Origin: Takakia lepidozioides
Lineage: Eukaryota > Streptophyta > Takakiopsida > Takakiales > Takakiaceae
Direction of reading: 5' to 3'
Length of the DNA: 64,000 bases
Assembly: GCA_030704615.1 (NCBI GenBank)
Contig: CM060734.1
Span: 45,090,042 to 45,154,041, forward strand
Part shown: in pieces, positions 24,309 to 35,290 of the stretch
Layout of the letters: each line of letters starts with the position of its first letter
Position numbering within the stretch: the first letter of the stretch is position 1
Notes under the pieces: model-generated
Databases searched by the model: none
Told to the model about the DNA's origin: nothing
Seen by the model: only the letters and a program-made list of their open reading frames with translations
Position numbers and translations under genes: made by a program

Positions 24309-25550
24309 TTAGTTAATGTCAATGCCGTTAGGGCAAATATTAGAAGGTGGACCTATGCTTCCATCCAAATTGATGTTTGGACCTTGGCATGTTCCTTCCC
24401 AACATGAAACCGGAACATTGTTACCATCGTAGTCATGCTCAATTATGCCGCCGTTGATAACGTTCAGAACAAAGTCCGGGACATACGTGTAGCCAATGAT
24501 ATTTGCTATGAGACTTGCAGCATCCGATGGCATAAGGTCACGATACTCAAAAGATATCTCTGTGCCTTGAAAATTTGTTATCCAAGTTATAATTTCGCCA
24601 TTGGGGAACATGGAATTTAGGTCCATTATGAGAGTTGCAACTTCTCTTAAAACTATTGCTGCTTCCACCTCTGTCAAATCGATTTGATACTTAAAGATGG
24701 CAAATGCAGTTGTTCCGCATCGATCGATACTCGGATAATTGACGTTTGTTGAATCCACGAAAGTACAATCAGAGTCTCTCCAGTTGCAGCATGCAAAGCC
24801 ACCCGCAGGTACAATAATTTTGAAAGATTCTGATGTCACTGGGAGCTGTAGACATAAGGTGAAGATGATTATGTGAATACTATATGGTTACATGCAATAT
24901 CAATATAACTTATATTGAAGCAGTAAAATGCAATAGTATTATATTTTTAATCCTTCAAAATTGAAAAAATATGTACATTATGAGAATTAATTTCAAACTT
25001 TGATTTGATTGTCATTTCAAACAGCGCATCCTGCTAGTAGATCTCAAACCTATAAGCAGAAGTAGTCAAAACTAGTCTTATGTTCACTTCATACTAATCT
25101 AAACAGTTAAGAAAATTCTTGTAGCTCATGATAACCTATAGAGTATTGTTGATTTTAGTATAGGATATATAAACAACATCCTTTTCAATCTATCTAGTAT
25201 CAAGACCATGATCAACATAGAGACTTGAAGATTTTTCAAAGAATTGTCAGAGTACGAATGGGGATATGAAAAAGTTGTGGAAGTCGTGAGTATTTTTTCA
25301 CGTTCTTTCCGTTGAGAGAAATGATATAGTTCCCCTATGTGAAGTGGAGTATAGTCTTGACAACTATTTCTATACTTTAGAATAATTTCAAATTGCTTTA
25401 CGGATGATATCGTAACTATTAACTCATGAGTACCTCTAAGGCGGAGATATCGTAAGAGGCATCGTTAAACACACAGTAAGCATATGCGTTATTCAACAAA
25501 AATATTGGCGTCAAAAACACCACCAAGCAAAGCCAAGCTGCAACCATCAT
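24309..25550 (-). CDS. Secreted cysteine-rich protein of unrecognised family, two exons
   Basis: Exon 1 is 25550-25434 and exon 2 is 24845-24309, with a 588-bp GT-AG intron in phase 0; the product is 217 aa. Exon 1 starts ATGATG and encodes a textbook signal peptide (MMVAAWLCLVVFLTP..., residues 1-24), probably cleaved after AYA. The mature part has eight cysteines: one just after the cleavage site, then the cluster GGFACCNWRDSDC and C near TNVNYPSIDRC, then SCWEGTC and a last one near the C terminus. This even number suggests disulphide bonds. There is no transmembrane segment beyond the signal and no GPI-type tail. I do not recognise the family. Continuous frames, clean splice sites and the signal peptide argue for a real gene. 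Confidence 0.8.
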
Positions 25551-26769
25551 GTCGTGGGGCGCCTAAGCATTACGTACTCGAGTTGCAATATGCTCTCAAG
25601 CTCTCCTATGTACTCAAGTTTGCTTCTCTCAGATCGGGGATCTCTCCTTTACAAGTGCAAATCACTTACTCTATCACATAAACTAAGTGAAGCCAATGGC
25701 ACCAGGTTAGAGGAATCGACCAGCTATTAACCCTCACCACACAACTCTCTCTCAAGAGCTCGTGCTATGGAAGCTCAACTAGAAGAAGATGAGTCTCCTC
25801 CACCCACTACATGAATATTTAAGGTTGTCCATGTCGCAAGTGAGACTCAACACTTTCACAATACATGGACCAAATGAAGTCGAATTAACACCACCAAAAA
25901 ATACAAATAAGTATAAATAGACAACTAGAAATAGACAAGACTTAAGTACTATTTGAACTAACCATGCCCAAATATATGACATGTGACAAAGCTTTGAAAC
26001 ATTTGTGCCATAATAGTATGATAGGCGAACCATGTCTAAAGACAAAAAATGGTAAAATAAGCATAAATTACTGTATCGTTTCATCTAAATCAAAGCTGAG
26101 TTTCCAAAGTGAACATCTTCTAGCTGTCACAGTCAATGCAACGGTCTAAGTAACAGCGATGATCATTTGAGAAAATGATATTTTAATGTATCCATACTTG
26201 GTCCAAGGTCAAAAATTGGTCCTCCAAACCACATATGTTCTTCTTTTGGTCCCTTAACCAACAGTCTCCTGCCATAGTCAATGCCCACTTACAGGCCATA
26301 TCATTCTTAACTTTCTTGGGTCTTGATCCGTAGTGTAAAGCCAATATAACCAAAAAAATGCCCCCGGCCAATAGGATCATTGCAATTTGATTTGGTCTTG
26401 GTCTTGGTGTGTAGTCTAAAGTGGCCCTAAATTACCGTTGTGATGCATTCAAATCCACCCTGATGATTTTTTTATTTTTATTCATTATGATTGATAGAGT
26501 ATGTACTTTGCTGAAAAGACAGTACCTACCGTTAATTATGTTAATTTGGACCGTCCCTACGCATATGGCGGTTTGGCTTATTTCTAGCGTCGTATACTAA
26601 ATTCTAAGTGAAAGCGTGAACGAAGTGGATGAACATATTCAACCCTTCCAATTGAAATGACACTAAAAGTTGCACAAGTGTTCGGCACGATTCTTCTTCT
26701 CTTCTTTGGAATCTAGATGAACATAGCATTTTTGGTGTCATCTTTGTATATGTTGCCCACTTCTCTAAC
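25551..26769. other. Upstream region of the secreted-protein gene; nothing else recognised
   Basis: It must hold the promoter of the minus-strand gene. I cannot place a TATA box with confidence; a TTAAATATTC on the minus strand near 25815 is about 265 bp upstream. No other feature was found. Confidence 0.35.
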
Positions 26770-27506
26770 AAAGCACTAGAGGGATGCTAGTCCGTGAGCA
26801 GCTCACGTGAGCAGGAAATCTTGTGAGCAGAATTCTGCTCACGTAGGATGACGTGGACCTGCTTGGGGCCTATAACCGCGGACCTTAAAGCCAAATAAGG
26901 CCTATTCCCGCGGACAGTAGACGTGTAAATCTAGGCAGTAGTCCCAGATACTATCTGGAACATTTATGGACAGATCTGGAATATTTTGTCTGATAGAGGA
27001 TGAATGATGGATGAATTCTGAATGAATGTTGGATGAGTAATGGATGAAAAACATCCCAATTGGAGAATATTCTTGACTCGAACATTTTTTGATTTACAAC
27101 TGTTTGTTTTTCACTTCTTCTTTGGTAGACTGTTTAGTATGTTTGAAATTAGAAGGTAAATTGCAGAGTGACCATTTCCAGTACAGACTGAATGAACATG
27201 ATATTTTGATTTTCTTTTTCACCTCTTCTTCTATAGATTGTGTAATATGTGCCGTCATATGAGGGTCGGACACATGGAGCCGAGGCACAATGTACAAGAA
27301 GGAAACAGTTCAATTGACAGTGGGAGCGTCCACTGTATATCACGAGTTATTTTAGTCCCTTCTTCTTCTCCAGAGAGTGGCGAACTGTAGCATTGTACAT
27401 CACATATCATATTTGAAGTTCACATGGAAACCAGCATAGAGTGAATTGCAGAGCAGAACCCCACACGGTGTTAAAACGAAAATATGTTTGCATTTAAAGG
27501 AAAACG

Positions 27507-27743
27507 TCAAACATAGGTGGAGTCACTGCCACTACTCTCCGAAGTCATGTTATCCGCGGACGACATTGCAATGTCGTCAATGTAGACACTAGCCCTATGA
27601 CTAGAAAATTTGATCCTGGACTTGCGAGGACCAGGTAAGGGAGAGGGCATGGAAGCCATTTCGTTTGTAATTAAGCTTGCTTTAAAAAACTGGCTTGGAG
27701 TCATGCTTGCGTTGACGCAAGCATAATTTCTAGGCCTCCTCAA
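27507..27743 (-). pseudogene. Possible captured coding fragment in MULE-2
   Basis: A minus-strand frame ends MASMPSPLPGPRKSRIKFSS... to DNMTSESSGSDSTYV and a stop at 27507. The composition (Ser/Pro-rich, no low-complexity DNA) looks more like real coding sequence than the rest of MULE-2, and Mutator-like elements often carry host gene pieces. No family was recognised and the upstream part runs into the tandem array, so this stays tentative. Confidence 0.22.
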
Positions 27744-28860
27744 AGGGAACTTTGGGGAGGAAAAAAAAAAAAAAAAAAAAAAACTGGCTTCGAATCATGT
27801 CAACGCAAACATGATTTCTAGGCCTCGAAGGGAACATTGGGGAGAAAATAAATAAATAAATAATAAATAATAAAAACTGACTTCGAATCATCAACGCAAG
27901 CATGATGTACAGACCAGTGTTGGGCGGTTACCCGCCGGGACCCAAGTTAACCGCCGGTTCACATTCAGGTTAACGGGAACCGGGCCTATTCCTGCAGAAC
28001 CTGACCCTGCCAATGGGGATCGGCATAGAACCGAACCGGTGGTTCATGCTGGGTGTGAGAACTGGAGAACCGGGCGCATGGGGATAAAAACAGGTTCAAG
28101 TTCTTGAACCTTTGGTGGGGCTTGGCATAACATGGCATAACCCTGGAGAGCTGGTGGGCCCCATGGCAAAACTTATTTAATGCTCTCAAGCTCCATGAGA
28201 TCCTGGTTCAATGCTTCAACGCCATGACATTCTATGTTCAATGCTTCAACGCCATGAGATCTTGGGTTCAATCTCCAGCTCCATGATATCCTGGCTAAGT
28301 TCATTAATGAGAATGTTAGAAGATGCCAATACTTGCCAGATAGCTGAATAGTAATTTTCACCCATAAAATGTTACCCATTTTCTTCTACCAGTTTATTTA
28401 GAGTATTTTTGTTTTTATTTTTGGTGTTAGTGAAAATTAATAAAATCGTTGGATTTTAGTTCAAACATGTGGATGCATTGCTATTTAATCTCCCGGACTG
28501 ATAAAATATTTTAAATCTAATTAAATTAAAAAAATTAAAAAAGAACCGGAACCGTGGTTTTTATCAGCAACTAACCGGTAACCGGAACCGCCCCAATGTT
28601 TAAAAGTTGGATCCGGAACCGGCTCAATATAAAAAAAACCGGAACCGTCTCTTGAAATAATTGTGGAACCGGAACCGAAGGTTCCTTCACAAATGCAAGA
28701 ACCGCCCAACACTACAGACCTTCTCGAAGGGAACTTTGAAAAAAAAAACTTTGAAGGTAGAGCTGGCTGGGAATTATGCTTCCGTTCACGCAAGCACAAT
28801 CCCAAGGTCTCTTCAAAGAAAACTTTGGGGTAAAAAAAAAAAAAAAAAAAAAAAAACTTT
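27685..28860. repeat. About 95-bp tandem array punctuated by A-runs, split by a hAT element
   Basis: Units start near 27688, 27782 and 27876, with another near 28756. They share ACTGGCTTCGAATCATG-like starts and a shared AAGGGAACTTTGGGG-type block. Each ends in an A-rich tract of different length: pure A at 27760-27782, AAAT repeats at 27846-27875, A-run at 28831-28855. The third unit is interrupted at 27915 and resumes at 28721 after the hAT element. Confidence 0.65.
27916..28712. mobile_element. hAT-type non-autonomous element nested in the tandem array
   Basis: The 797-bp element starts AGTGTTGGGCGGTT and ends AACCGCCCAACAC, and is flanked by a perfect 8-bp direct repeat TACAGACC (27908-27915 and 28713-28720). 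The subterminal regions carry many AACCGGAACCG and CCGGTTC motifs. No transposase frame is present. It shares the hAT terminal motif GTGTTGG with 20614-21057 but is otherwise a different family. Confidence 0.85.
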
Positions 28861-29478
28861 GTAGGGACTTTGGGCACTTCCAAGTCCACCATATCTCATA
28901 CCTAAATTATGTTTGCTTTGAAGCAAGCTTAAATTCTGTCCACTTGCAAGTTCAACATTTGTCTGGTCTCAATCATCCACTGTTGCTCCTAATATTGATG
29001 GTCTCTTCTTGGACTTCAAATGGTGCAGAATATGTCTCTGCAAGATATTGCGAACAGTTTTTGCAGCCTTCCCAATGTACCTCATATGATTGGTTTTGCC
29101 ATCGCCATGTGCAATGATGTTGACATTTGCATTGCACATTCAAACTTCTGATGGTTCCATTCAGTCATCCATGTTTCGTTCATCCAGCCATTTTTCATCC
29201 AACATTCATCCACCATTCATCACTTCCCATATTTCCTTCGTCCATATTTCATTCATCCAACTGATTTTCATCACACATTCATGTCATATTGCATGCATGG
29301 AGCTCAATTCCTTTGGTCTCGGACGGCTTATGTTTCTTTCCATCTCACACGAGTTTGTGTGCACGGCATTAGGCTCTGCTTCTTCCTCGGTTATAGGCTC
29401 CGCTTCCCTGATCGGCTCACGCTTAGTGGAATTTGCTCACGAGATCTGCTCACGCGCTAGCTTCTCCCCAAAGCACTA

Positions 29479-30009
29479 TACGGCCCCTTGACATCTAAAT
29501 ACGTTAATAGAAGAAGCGAATCTAGATTAGTAAGTTAAGAAAGTTGACGGTGGAGACGTCGAGTAGTTTAGAAGCACTTGGTCTTTCATCCACGAATTGC
29601 AAATATTCACTGGTACTAAGCAGTTTTCATCCATGATTTTTGAATGAAAATCGTCAAGTGTCATATAACATTAACGATGGATGTATCTTTGCATCATGCT
29701 CATGTTTTCTCTCTACATAGCTAATGCTCTCATGATTAATGACCTATTTAATAATTAATCATGTGTAATTTCATGAGACAGAAATATCGTATGACAAAAT
29801 GATCTTTGTGAATGTTTTTATAGAGATTAAACCTACAAGGAGTGATTGAGTATTGTGGATGCGAATCATGAGGTTCTTGCGAGAGTTTTGAATGAAGCAG
29901 CTTCAGCTTAGAACTCCATAATTTAGGTGCACAATGAATCATGAAGGCGTTAGTTTTGTTGTGCTGATGGATAGCCAAAACCAACACACACACACACACA
30001 TAAGACACC
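29479..30009. other. No gene recognised
   Basis: AT-rich sequence ending in a CA dinucleotide run at about 29983-30000. Confidence 0.4.
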
Positions 30010-31975
30010 AACCAAAGTTAGCGTAAATAAGAGTCTCTTCTCCAAGTGGGTACCACCTTAGCTGCCCTAGAGCCAGATTCCAGTTCAAACTCCAGGCAGC
30101 TAGTACACTCAACCAATCCCTCAGTGAACAAATTGCAGAGGCACGTAAAAAGAGGGTGAAAGCCCTCCAGAAGTGTTTGTCTGGGTGTGTGTCAGAAGTG
30201 GATCGAACAAAGTTCATGTGATGACCACACATTCCAGACCTACCTTGAAGCGCGTACCAACTTGGGAGAATACCAGGTCCACTTAGAGCAGAAGATGAAA
30301 ATGCAAGTGGGGTTAATTGGTCCGCCAAGTTAGAGAAGATGTCCAAATAAATCTTCCAAAAAGTCAAACTCATAAGGGCACTTCAATCCATCCCCGAGCT
30401 CTACATAGACAATCTAGGTAATAAATCCTCTAAACCCAAAGAACTCTGTGAGATGGCCTTCCTGCACTTTAGTGCTCTTTTCCATGCTGACTCTGGGGCA
30501 CTTCTTCTAATGAGTAATGGGAAGACCCCTGGGATCGACGGGATGCCTGTTGAATTTTTCAAGTCTTTGTAGGAGCATATCTCACAAGATTTCTATGATA
30601 TGGCTAATGAGATCTGGATCAATGGAAGTATGCCAGGCCACATGGCGTAGGGAGTGATCACTCTTCTGTTCAAAAAAGAAGACAAGGCTGATATAGGCAA
30701 CTACAAACCAATCACCCTCCTAAATGTGGCATATAAGGTAATTGCTAAGGCTCTTGCCCTCCGCCTCCAGCCCCTTCTCCCCTCCCTGATCAGAACTGGC
30801 CAAACAAGATTCATTACTTAAGGGCAGGTATATCCTGGACAACGTGCTGTTGGCCCAAGAGGCAGATACCTATGTTCTGGCTTATAATCATGCCCTGGCA
30901 TTATGGCTTCTAGACTTCGAAAAAGCTTTGACAGGGTGGACTGGGATTTCCTTGTAGCTGTTCTCAGGAAAACAGACCTCCCGGAGACGAAACGAAATTC
31001 GTTCGGTGGCCCAACGGATGGTTGCCCATCCAAACGGTTTTCGTTCGCTTCGAGACTTGGCCAGCATGTTCATCGTACCATCTGATAGGCCCCAGAGTAA
31101 TATGAGATCAATCGAAATTTGTTCGATGGGCCAATGAGGCGTTCACTTGTCATCCAGTTTTTGTTCATTGCGGAAAAATAAAATAAAAAAATGCTCCTCA
31201 ACTACATTCAAGTTTGTAAAGGAAAAATGAATAACTGCCCGGTGGTTGAAGCCCTTCGAGCAGCAACTCTCTGGAACATTTGGAGGGTCTGCTGCAGATG
31301 GTCCAAGTGAACAATCTCAATTTTAACCCATATTTTAACTCATGTTTTTTATGACCTCACGGTCGCTGCTAAACTTGTCTGGGCTAAGCTTTGTGCAGAA
31401 ATTGACAGGAGACCTGAGCACAGGGCGGCCCTCCTCACCACCTTCGCTTCTTCATGGGGAAGACAGGGAATCATCTGCAGTTGCGCTGATGTTGACTCCA
31501 TCTCTTGGCCAGACTATTCATGTCCTCTGGCAACATCATCGAGCCCCCATCTTTAGCATCCCCCGAGTTTGATAGATCGGAAATAAATTGGAAGCATATT
31601 AGGACTATAGCCAAATCTAGGCTTCATTTTCCCAGATAGGTTGTTGTTCCTTCCTCTGATCCTTATGATTTCGCTCAGCCTTGGTGCTCTTTTTGGAACT
31701 ATCTGCTCTAGGGTTCCAGCTTGACACCCATACTTCCAAAGGTTTCAATTTCCCTTTTATGGCTACCTTTCGCTATAGCATATTTTAGTGAGACCTTGGT
31801 CTCTTAGTGTTTGTTCTTCTGGTATCTCCTACACGGTCCCCGTGTGATCAGGCCTCATGGCAGCCTTCGGGCATGTAAGGGTTTTAATTTTTTTTCCCTT
31901 CAATAATATTAATAAAGCTCTAAAGGGCTACCTCCCCTTTTATCAAAATAAAATAAAAAAATAAAAAACAAATGA
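30010..31975 (+). pseudogene. Decayed L1-like LINE (ORF2 reverse transcriptase) with 3' A-rich end
   Basis: In one plus-strand frame interrupted by stops the order is: SNGKTPGIDGMPVEFFKSL (30510-30570), GVITLLFKKEDKADIGNYK then PITLLNVAYKVIAKALA (30650-30760), and ASRLRKSFDRVDWDFLVAVL (30903-30962). These are consecutive reverse-transcriptase blocks of L1-type non-LTR elements. The catalytic YADD region was not found. The copy ends near 31930-31975 in an A-rich tract after an AATAAAGC block. At least two in-frame stops and several shifts make it inactive. Confidence 0.78.
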
Positions 31976-32222
31976 ACAAGTGTACATGTATCGGTAAGAG
32001 ATTGTGAAAGCAAGAGAAGCTATGAGAATGATCCACTACAAATATTCCAATATTTTTAGTGACGACAGCTGGTTTAGACAGCCATAGGATCCATTAATCA
32101 TCAAAAAAAAAAATTTCTGCAGCCGACATGACAATTTCAAAAATTCACAACAATTTCAGGAGAAAAAAGAAACCCTTAAAAACCCCTAGAAAGTTCCTTA
32201 AAAATCGTTGATACATTTTCTT

Positions 32223-32312
32223 AGAGAGAGAAGACTCCGACCGAAGCCGGCGTAACTAAGAGCCACTTCGCCTTGCGACTACTGCCCCCTTTCGGGAGTG
32301 GGCCCTATAACA
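32223..32312 (+). repeat. Terminal repeat of a dispersed family (AGAGAGAAGACTCC...)
   Basis: This ~90-bp block starts AGAGAGAAGACTCCGACCG and runs through GCGTAACTAAGAGCCACTT to GTGGGCCCTATAAC. It is nearly identical to 45842-45930 and related to 43001-43095. At 45844 it forms one end of a TIR-bounded insertion, so it probably marks a terminus here too. The partner end was not found. Confidence 0.6.
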
Positions 32313-34576
32313 TTTTCTTACTTTCATATTTCTTTTCTTTTGTTATCGAGTTTTCTATGTTGTCATTCTTTACTTTCACATTTTGCAAAGATGACCATAA
32401 GGGAAATAGTTGTCATAGTTTCATAACTTTGGGAAAGAAGGGAAGCTCGTGAGACAGCAGGAGCTATACATAAGTATCGAACCACTTTTTATACTTTCTG
32501 TTCATGTCACATGAATAATGACACAATGAGTTTGATCTACGCATTGCTGGATATTTCTCTAAAATGTGACCATAGAATTGCAAGAAGCACCTATTTGTTG
32601 GACATAAAGAAAACTTTATAATTGCATATGCAACCGATTTTGCATTTGGAAACAACCCTGAACACTTGCAATAAATTACATAAAAACAGATCCCACACTA
32701 GGGACTGTACATTATATACCAAATTCGACATACCATCCCCAAAATACACATGATAGCCAATTAAAAGTTTAACATCTCGTCAGTGGTAGTGTGAAGGAAC
32801 ATGAAAACCCTAGTTTATGATATTGCAATACAACTTGTAGCAATAGTCCAAGTTTTAACCTCCATAAATGGGTCAAAAAAAAAAAAAGTCCAAAATGAAT
32901 GGCATTGAACATTTTTCCTTTTAATTTTACTTTCCTATTTTACTACATATATTTTTAATGGACCGATCTCACATCCGTCAAACACCATTCACAACAATTT
33001 GTACATTCACTAATTGTTGGTACTAGCTGCAAATAGGACATACATTGCATATAATTATATGCCCACATATAGAATGTCGGATTTTGTAGTTAAGTTTAGT
33101 GACCAAAACATCAAGATTCACAAATACAATGCAAATCCCCTAAAATACTGCAAAACCAAATCTATTAATGATAATTGCATGAATGAGATTACATTTTCTT
33201 AAAAAAATATGACATAGATGTGAGTATGTAAAAGGGGTAATTTGTATGGGGGTATTATTTTTATTTTGCTCTTTATTGGCCACCCTATATTTACATAATT
33301 TTGTAAAATGCTGGATTTTCTGACAGGCTATGTTAATTATATTTTACTGTTGCTAGCAAATTTCATGCACGCTATAGTAACAATAAAATATATGTACTAT
33401 GTAGAGAGTAGAAACGTTCATATATCACTCACATCGGTGTGTGTGCCTAATGGTGTACCCGAGGGTTTTAAAAAATTTCCCTCTAATAATTCCAAATAAA
33501 ATTCTATCAGGGCATGTGTCCCATATTTATTTAAAAAACAATTTAAAAACAATTACAGTAAAAAATAGGTCATTACTTGGTCGAAAAAAACTCATCCAAA
33601 GCTTGGGCATCAATAGCATTCATGCTGCAAGCATTCTGAACTTTGTCAAAAGTCATAGTAACTGAACTAATGATTGAATCCATATCTATCCATTTATTAT
33701 ATATTACATCATACTTGACAACGCGAAGGCCAACCCTAAACTCAAACTCCCTACGAACCAAGTGTCATCAACAGTTCAGGTCCCTAAATCCAAGTCTAAC
33801 CCACCTGATGAACTAGTAACTAGACGACACGTGTCCCAAGTATTTATCATATGACCCTATTGGTAGTTGTAAAAAAACGAAAAAAGAAAAAATATTCTAA
33901 ACCCTATATTCATTTAAATTCCGAAACCACGATATATTGGTACCCATATTTATTTCTAGTTGTTCTCTAAATTTTATCTGCCAAGAATATATTGTACCAT
34001 ATTTTTCCTTGCACGTAGTGTCGGAATATTTGGAAGTCTCCTCCCCCCCCCCCGCGAAGAACATCCAAGATACACCTATTTGACTAGTTTAACTTTTAAG
34101 GCGGTCTTGTATCAAAACTACTCGGCCATTTATTGAATGCTCTATCACTACAAATTTTTTATATCCAAACCACTCATCTTTGGCCAAAATTTGTATGGGA
34201 CATTTGAACCCAAAACCTATACACTCATTCCTTTTCAATGTCATCAATCAAACACACATACTACCTCATTGATATGCCTCGAAACAATATCAATATATTT
34301 AGCAAGGTAGCTTGTTTTGTTTGATTTTTCACGTTGACATCTCCCAAACTGCAAGGCCTCCACCCGGGTTCTTTATACCGCCGGAAAGCCCTCGATGAGT
34401 AGGGATGCATCGAGGTGGTTTCAAAATTTTGGACCTATGGTGTGTGAGATATTGAATTTCCAGTATGTTTTGTCACTAAAAATTCATAAAAATAACAAAA
34501 TACCTCTTTTATAATTGAATTTGTGCTCAATGACGTACGCCACACTAGTATATGTAAAATTATTGCAAAACAATAA
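32313..34576. other. No gene recognised
   Basis: AT-rich sequence with short frames (maximum about 75 codons) lacking motifs. A C-run at 34044-34053 is the only landmark. Confidence 0.45.
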
Positions 34577-34967
34577 AGTTATCCGTTAAGTCAAGGGGAT
34601 GCAGGGTGAGTTCGGCCAATTTGGCCAAAACACAGGTGAACATCTATGAAGCGGGCCCACAAAGTACAAGCGAAATAAATAGAGGGCCAAACTCGAAATA
34701 GCAAGAAAAAACAGCGCAAATGTGTTTGATCCCGTCTTCCTCCGCGCGGCGCCCCGCCATGGGACAAGTGGATGAGTCCTGACGCGGGGCCCACTCTCCA
34801 TCATGTTGACCCCCTTGTGCTACATGTAGACGACTTTGTTCTGCTCCCCAATTTACTCGAATTGTGCCCAATTTACTCGACTTAACGGATAGGCTCAAAC
34901 TGCCCACCAGAGCCGGATGTGGGGATGGATCAGAGGGTCAAATAGGGTGGGACTTAACAGATAACTT
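34577..34967. mobile_element. Small TIR element (MITE) with TAA duplication
   Basis: It begins AGTTATCCGTTAAGTC and ends GACTTAACAGATAACTT, inverted copies with one mismatch, flanked by TAA at 34574-34576 and 34968-34970. A further inverted copy, GACTTAACGGAT, lies inside near 34878-34889. A 3-bp TWA-type duplication is compatible with the PIF/Harbinger group. No coding sequence that I trust lies inside. Confidence 0.55.
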
Positions 34968-35177
34968 TAATATGTGTTGGCTGTTAGAAGGTATAGACCT
35001 TCCAAATGAAAGTAAGTAGCCATCTAGGATAAATTATATTTACTTCAGCAAGAGTTACTACTTATTTATTGGCTCATCTTCATTCTAAAGAAGAGACTAG
35101 GTACACACCACTGTCAGAAAGCGCTAAGCCACTGTACTTCTGCCTTCCCCATGTATCACCTCCTCATTTACTGAAAA

Positions 35178-35290
35178 CTACTTCCTAATTTTCCTACTTG
35201 AGGTAACACCTCCCTCATGTAACTTCTATCTTATTGAACAATTTATTAAATATAAGTGGATGAATTATCAAGTTTATTATGGATGGAGTT
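35178..35290 (+). repeat. Dispersed repeat, copy 1
   Basis: CTGAAAACTACTTCC ... ACCTCCCTCATGTAAC ... ATTGAACAA ... TGGATGAATTATCAAG ... TTATGGATGGAG recurs in the same order at 42565-42680 (roughly 75-80% similar by eye). Nature unknown. It abuts the apparent 5' end of the LINE that follows. Confidence 0.5.

Larger units (their letters stand above)
26779..29469. mobile_element. MULE-2, Mutator-like element with long terminal inverted repeats
   Basis: A perfect 9-bp direct repeat AAAGCACTA lies at 26770-26778 and 29470-29478. The ends are inverted: left GATGCTAGTCCGTGAGCAG, right in reverse complement GAAGCTAGCGCGTGAGCAG. Similarity continues inward for about 280 bp on each side (GCCTATAACCGCGGA against GCCTATAACCGAGGA, then GGATGAATG-rich blocks). 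No transposase is visible. The 2,691-bp interior holds a tandem array and a nested hAT element. Confidence 0.88.
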
